Positions 6,127-7,968 of a DNA stretch of 7,968 nt are shown one piece after another. The DNA is taken from contig CAZVEV010000288.1 in assembly GCA_964625865.1 (NCBI GenBank), forward strand, positions 1-7,968. The letters are read 5' to 3'. The stretch is from CAZVEV01 sp964625865 (GTDB taxonomy: Bacteria; Planctomycetota; Phycisphaerae; SM23-33). The notes beneath the pieces are model-generated. The model was not told where the DNA came from. It did no database searches and was given only the letters and a program-made list of their open reading frames with translations. The position numbers and the translations under genes were made by a program. Every line of letters starts with the position of its first letter. Within the stretch, counting starts at the first letter, position 1.

Positions 6127-7266
6127 ATGGAACCTCTGAACGTCGGGATCATCGGGTACGGCTTTATGGGCCGGACCCACTCCAATGCGTACTGCAAGGT
6201 CAACAACTTCTTCGACGTGCCGTACCGCCCCGTGCTCAAGACGATTTGCGGCCTGGGGGCCGCCGAGGCCGAAGCCTTCGCCGCCCAGTGGGGCTTCGAG
6301 TCGCATACCACCGACTGGCGGAGCGTCATCGACGATCCGAGCATCGACGTGGTCGACATCTGCGTGCCCAACAATGTGCACAAGGAAATCGCCATCGCCG
6401 CCGCGCAGGCCGGAAAGGCGATCCTCTGCGAGAAGCCGCTGGCCCTCGACGTGGCGCAGGCCCAGGAAATGGTCGACGCCGTGGAGGCCGCCGGGGTGGC
6501 CAACATGGTCTCGTTCAACTACCGTCGCGTGCCCGCGGTGACGCTGGCCAAGCAACTGATCGACGACGGCAAGCTGGGCAAGATCTTCCACTACCGCGCC
6601 AACTTCCTCCAGGACTGGACGATCTCCGCCGACGTGCCCCAGGGCGGCGATGCGACGTGGCGTCTTGACGTCAAGGCCGCCGGGTCCGGCGTGACCGGCG
6701 ACCTGCTGGCCCACTGCATCGATACGGCGATCTGGCACAACGGGTCGATCACCGACGTCAGCGCGATGACCGAGACGTTCATCAAGCAGCGCGTCCACGC
6801 CGAGACGGGCAAGGAAGAACCCGTCGGCATCGACGACGCCTGCACCTTCCTGTGCCACTTCGCCAACGGCTCGCTGGGCAACTTCGAGTCCACGCGGTAT
6901 GCCCGTGGGCACAAGGCGCTGTTCACATTCGAGATCAACGGCGAGCACGCGTCGATCCGCTGGGACCTGCACGACCTGCACCGGTTGGAATACTTCGACC
7001 ATGGCGACGAGGGCAGGGTCCGCGGGTGGCGGTCGGTCCACGTGACCGACGGCGGCGGCGAGCAGCCGTACATGGACCACTGGTGGGTGCCCGGCCTGCA
7101 GATAGGCTACGCCGAGAGCTTCGTTCACCAGGCGGCCGACTTCCTGACCGCGATGGCCGCCGGCGCCCCGTGCGGCCCGACCTTCCGCGACGCACTGGAA
7201 ACCCAGAAGGTCTGCGCCGCCGTCCTGGAAAGCGCCGCCGCCGGTCAGTGGGTCAAGATCGACTGA
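6127..7266 (+). CDS. Gfo/Idh/MocA dehydrogenase resembling levoglucosan or glycoside 3-dehydrogenases
   Basis: A 379-residue cytoplasmic NAD(P)-dependent sugar dehydrogenase. The Rossmann fold opens immediately with VGIIGYGFMG (6-15, GxGxxG at 10-15). CEKPLA is at 101-106, with Lys103 the expected catalytic lysine. GDLLAHCID (191-199) provides the Asp192/His196/Asp199 pattern of the substrate site. Several stretches match, from memory, levoglucosan dehydrogenase and related enzymes that oxidise carbon 3 of a glycoside: GFMGRTHS, TDWRSVIDDPSIDVVDI (62-78), SFNYRRVPAV (129-138), LQDW (161-164) and a C-terminal IGYAES. Oxidation of a sugar or glycoside to a keto-sugar is the favoured role, with the exact substrate open. 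Unlike the first gene it has no export signal. It is separated from the TIM-barrel gene by 284 bases of repeats, so it may have its own promoter, although I could not find a convincing one. An inositol dehydrogenase or another family member is the alternative. Confidence 0.85.
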   Translation: MEPLNVGIIGYGFMGRTHSNAYCKVNNFFDVPYRPVLKTICGLGAAEAEAFAAQWGFESHTTDWRSVIDDPSIDVVDICVPNNVHKEIAIAAAQAGKAILCEKPLALDVAQAQEMVDAVEAAGVANMVSFNYRRVPAVTLAKQLIDDGKLGKIFHYRANFLQDWTISADVPQGGDATWRLDVKAAGSGVTGDLLAHCIDTAIWHNGSITDVSAMTETFIKQRVHAETGKEEPVGIDDACTFLCHFANGSLGNFESTRYARGHKALFTFEINGEHASIRWDLHDLHRLEYFDHGDEGRVRGWRSVHVTDGGGEQPYMDHWWVPGLQIGYAESFVHQAADFLTAMAAGAPCGPTFRDALETQKVCAAVLESAAAGQWVKID

Positions 7267-7289
7267 TCCCGGGGCAGTAGACTAAGCGT

Positions 7290-7363
7290 GTAGGGCGTGC
7301 AACTGTGTTGCACGCGGAAGCGACAACCTGTCCTTTCCGCGTGCAACGAGTTGCACGCCCTAC
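7290..7363. repeat. REP-like family A inverted pair between convergent genes
   Basis: Two arms, 7290-7319 and 7335-7363, are inverted copies that are identical apart from the centre (TGT versus TC on the same strand sense), separated by 15 bases. Each arm is itself palindromic: GCGTGCAAC/GTTGCACGC at 7295-7315 and at 7339-7358. The right arm, including its CCCTACT tail, matches the solitary copy at 59-85. The pair sits in the 127-base gap between two genes that end toward each other, so a transcript from either side would fold it and it could act as a two-way transcript end. There is no clear T-run. The layout is that of a REP doublet, or BIME. Confidence 0.75.
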
Positions 7364-7393
7364 TGCTACTGCACGTAGGACCGTGGCACCGGG

Positions 7394-7968
7394 CTACTGG
7401 CCGCGGCGGATGATCTTCGCTCTCGGTGCGACGCCGCCCGCGCCGGGCCCGACCACTGCGCCGCGGGGCTGTCGCCAGCCGGCCCGTTCGGTCTCCATGG
7501 TCTTGCGCTCGGCCTCGTCCAGTTTGCCGTCGGAGTTCTTGTCCCAGCGGCGGAGCTGCCACCGCTGCCGCATCTCCTCGTAGTAGCCCTTGCGCTCTTC
7601 GGCGTTGAGCTGTCCGTCGCCGTCGGCGTCGTGCTTCTTGCGCAGTTCGGCCTGCTCCTTTCGGTACTGCTCGGCGCGGGCCTTGGCCTTGGCCTGGTGG
7701 TCCTCCATGGCGGCGGTCTCTTCGGCGCTGAGTTGTCCGTCAGCGTCCTTGTCCCAGTAGCGTAACTGTGCCCGGCGCCGCATTGCTTCATAGTAGGCCT
7801 TGCGCTCGGTCTCGTTGAGCTGCCCGTCGCCGTCGGTGTCGTGCTTGTCGCGCATCGCCTGGTATTCCTTGCGGTACTGCTCGGCGCGGGCCTTCATCTC
7901 CGCCTGATGAGCTTCCATGGCGGCGGTCTCTTCCTTGCTCATCTTGCCGTCCTTGTCCGCGTCCCAGC
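7394..7968 (-). CDS. multi-EF-hand calcium-binding protein, 5' end beyond window
   Basis: The C-terminal 191 residues of a larger calcium-binding protein. The frame stays open through the right edge (WDADKDGK precedes the first internal Met), so the Met at 7942 is not a reliable start. Five 12-residue EF-hand loops of the D-x-[DN]-x-DG form are visible, at 7963-7928, 7840-7805, 7753-7718, 7630-7595 and 7543-7508. All keep acidic residues at loop positions 1, 3 and 12, except that Asn replaces Asp at position 3 of the last loop. They alternate in a 70-residue unit repeated twice (7966-7757 and 7756-7547), each with a charged Ala/Glu/Lys/Arg/Gln-rich helix between loops. The tail (about 37 residues) is basic, Gly/Pro-rich and unlike the repeat. 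No signal peptide can be judged because the N-terminus is missing. It converges on the dehydrogenase gene and is probably a separate transcription unit. Its partner and location are unknown. Confidence 0.88.
   Translation of the reverse strand, partial: WDADKDGKMSKEETAAMEAHQAEMKARAEQYRKEYQAMRDKHDTDGDGQLNETERKAYYEAMRRRAQLRYWDKDADGQLSAEETAAMEDHQAKAKARAEQYRKEQAELRKKHDADGDGQLNAEERKGYYEEMRQRWQLRRWDKNSDGKLDEAERKTMETERAGWRQPRGAVVGPGAGGVAPRAKIIRRGQ
7547..7966 (-). repeat. two tandem 210-bp coding repeats in the EF-hand gene
   Basis: The units 7966-7757 and 7756-7547 each encode 70 residues starting at a Trp-Asp pair, and the two proteins agree at about 49 of 70 positions by my count. Each unit carries two EF-hand loops. 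A third Trp-Asp and loop start at 7546 but the similarity then stops. Duplication of a two-EF-hand module is the simplest origin. More copies may lie beyond the right edge. Confidence 0.8.

Noticed and set aside
3475..7128. Three more long minus-strand frames (3475-4794, 4676-5917, 5899-7128)
   Set aside because: All sit in the same mirror register to the plus-strand genes, which have clear family motifs, export signals or ribosome sites. They are shadows of codon bias.
7305..7583. Plus-strand frame opposite the EF-hand gene
   Set aside because: It runs through the REP doublet and antisense to well-formed EF-hand loops. Its product is Arg/Pro/Ser-rich without a domain.

Overview
The window looks like chromosomal DNA from a high-GC planctomycete or close PVC relative, possibly of the Phycisphaerae type. 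This is inferred from three things: a Tat-exported Gfo/Idh/MocA oxidoreductase with the C-terminal ending common in planctomycetes, a secreted HEAT-repeat protein and a multi-EF-hand protein, and a sugar-conversion gene set beside them. I ran no database search, so taxonomy and family names rest on motif recognition.

Layout: five genes run left to right. (1) 161-1447, Tat-exported Gfo/Idh/MocA oxidoreductase. (2) 1547-3478, secreted HEAT-repeat protein. (3) 3541-4758, mannose-6-phosphate-isomerase-like metal cupin. (4) 4793-5842, xylose-isomerase-like TIM-barrel protein. (5) 6127-7266, cytoplasmic Gfo/Idh/MocA dehydrogenase resembling levoglucosan or glycoside 3-dehydrogenases. Genes 1-4 are 34-99 bases apart and could be one transcript. 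Gene 5 follows a 284-base gap filled by a composite inverted repeat. On the opposite strand, an EF-hand protein (7394-7968) converges on gene 5 and runs off the right edge.

The noncoding DNA is unusually structured. A palindromic element with core GCGTGCAAC-N2/3-GTTGCACGC occurs three times: once left of gene 1, and as an inverted pair between the convergent genes at the right. A second, unrelated inverted pair with inner hairpins sits between genes 4 and 5, around a perfect 18-bp GC hairpin. Degenerate 7-base tandem repeats related to AAATCGA lie just upstream of genes 2 and 5.

How the genes may work together (inference): genes 3, 4 and 5 have the enzyme types expected for cytoplasmic redox or isomerase conversion of a sugar, perhaps through a keto-sugar intermediate. 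Genes 1 and 2 would be exported partners in the periplasm. No transporter, glycoside hydrolase or regulator is visible, so the substrate is unknown. I see no RNA gene, CRISPR array, transposase or phage gene.
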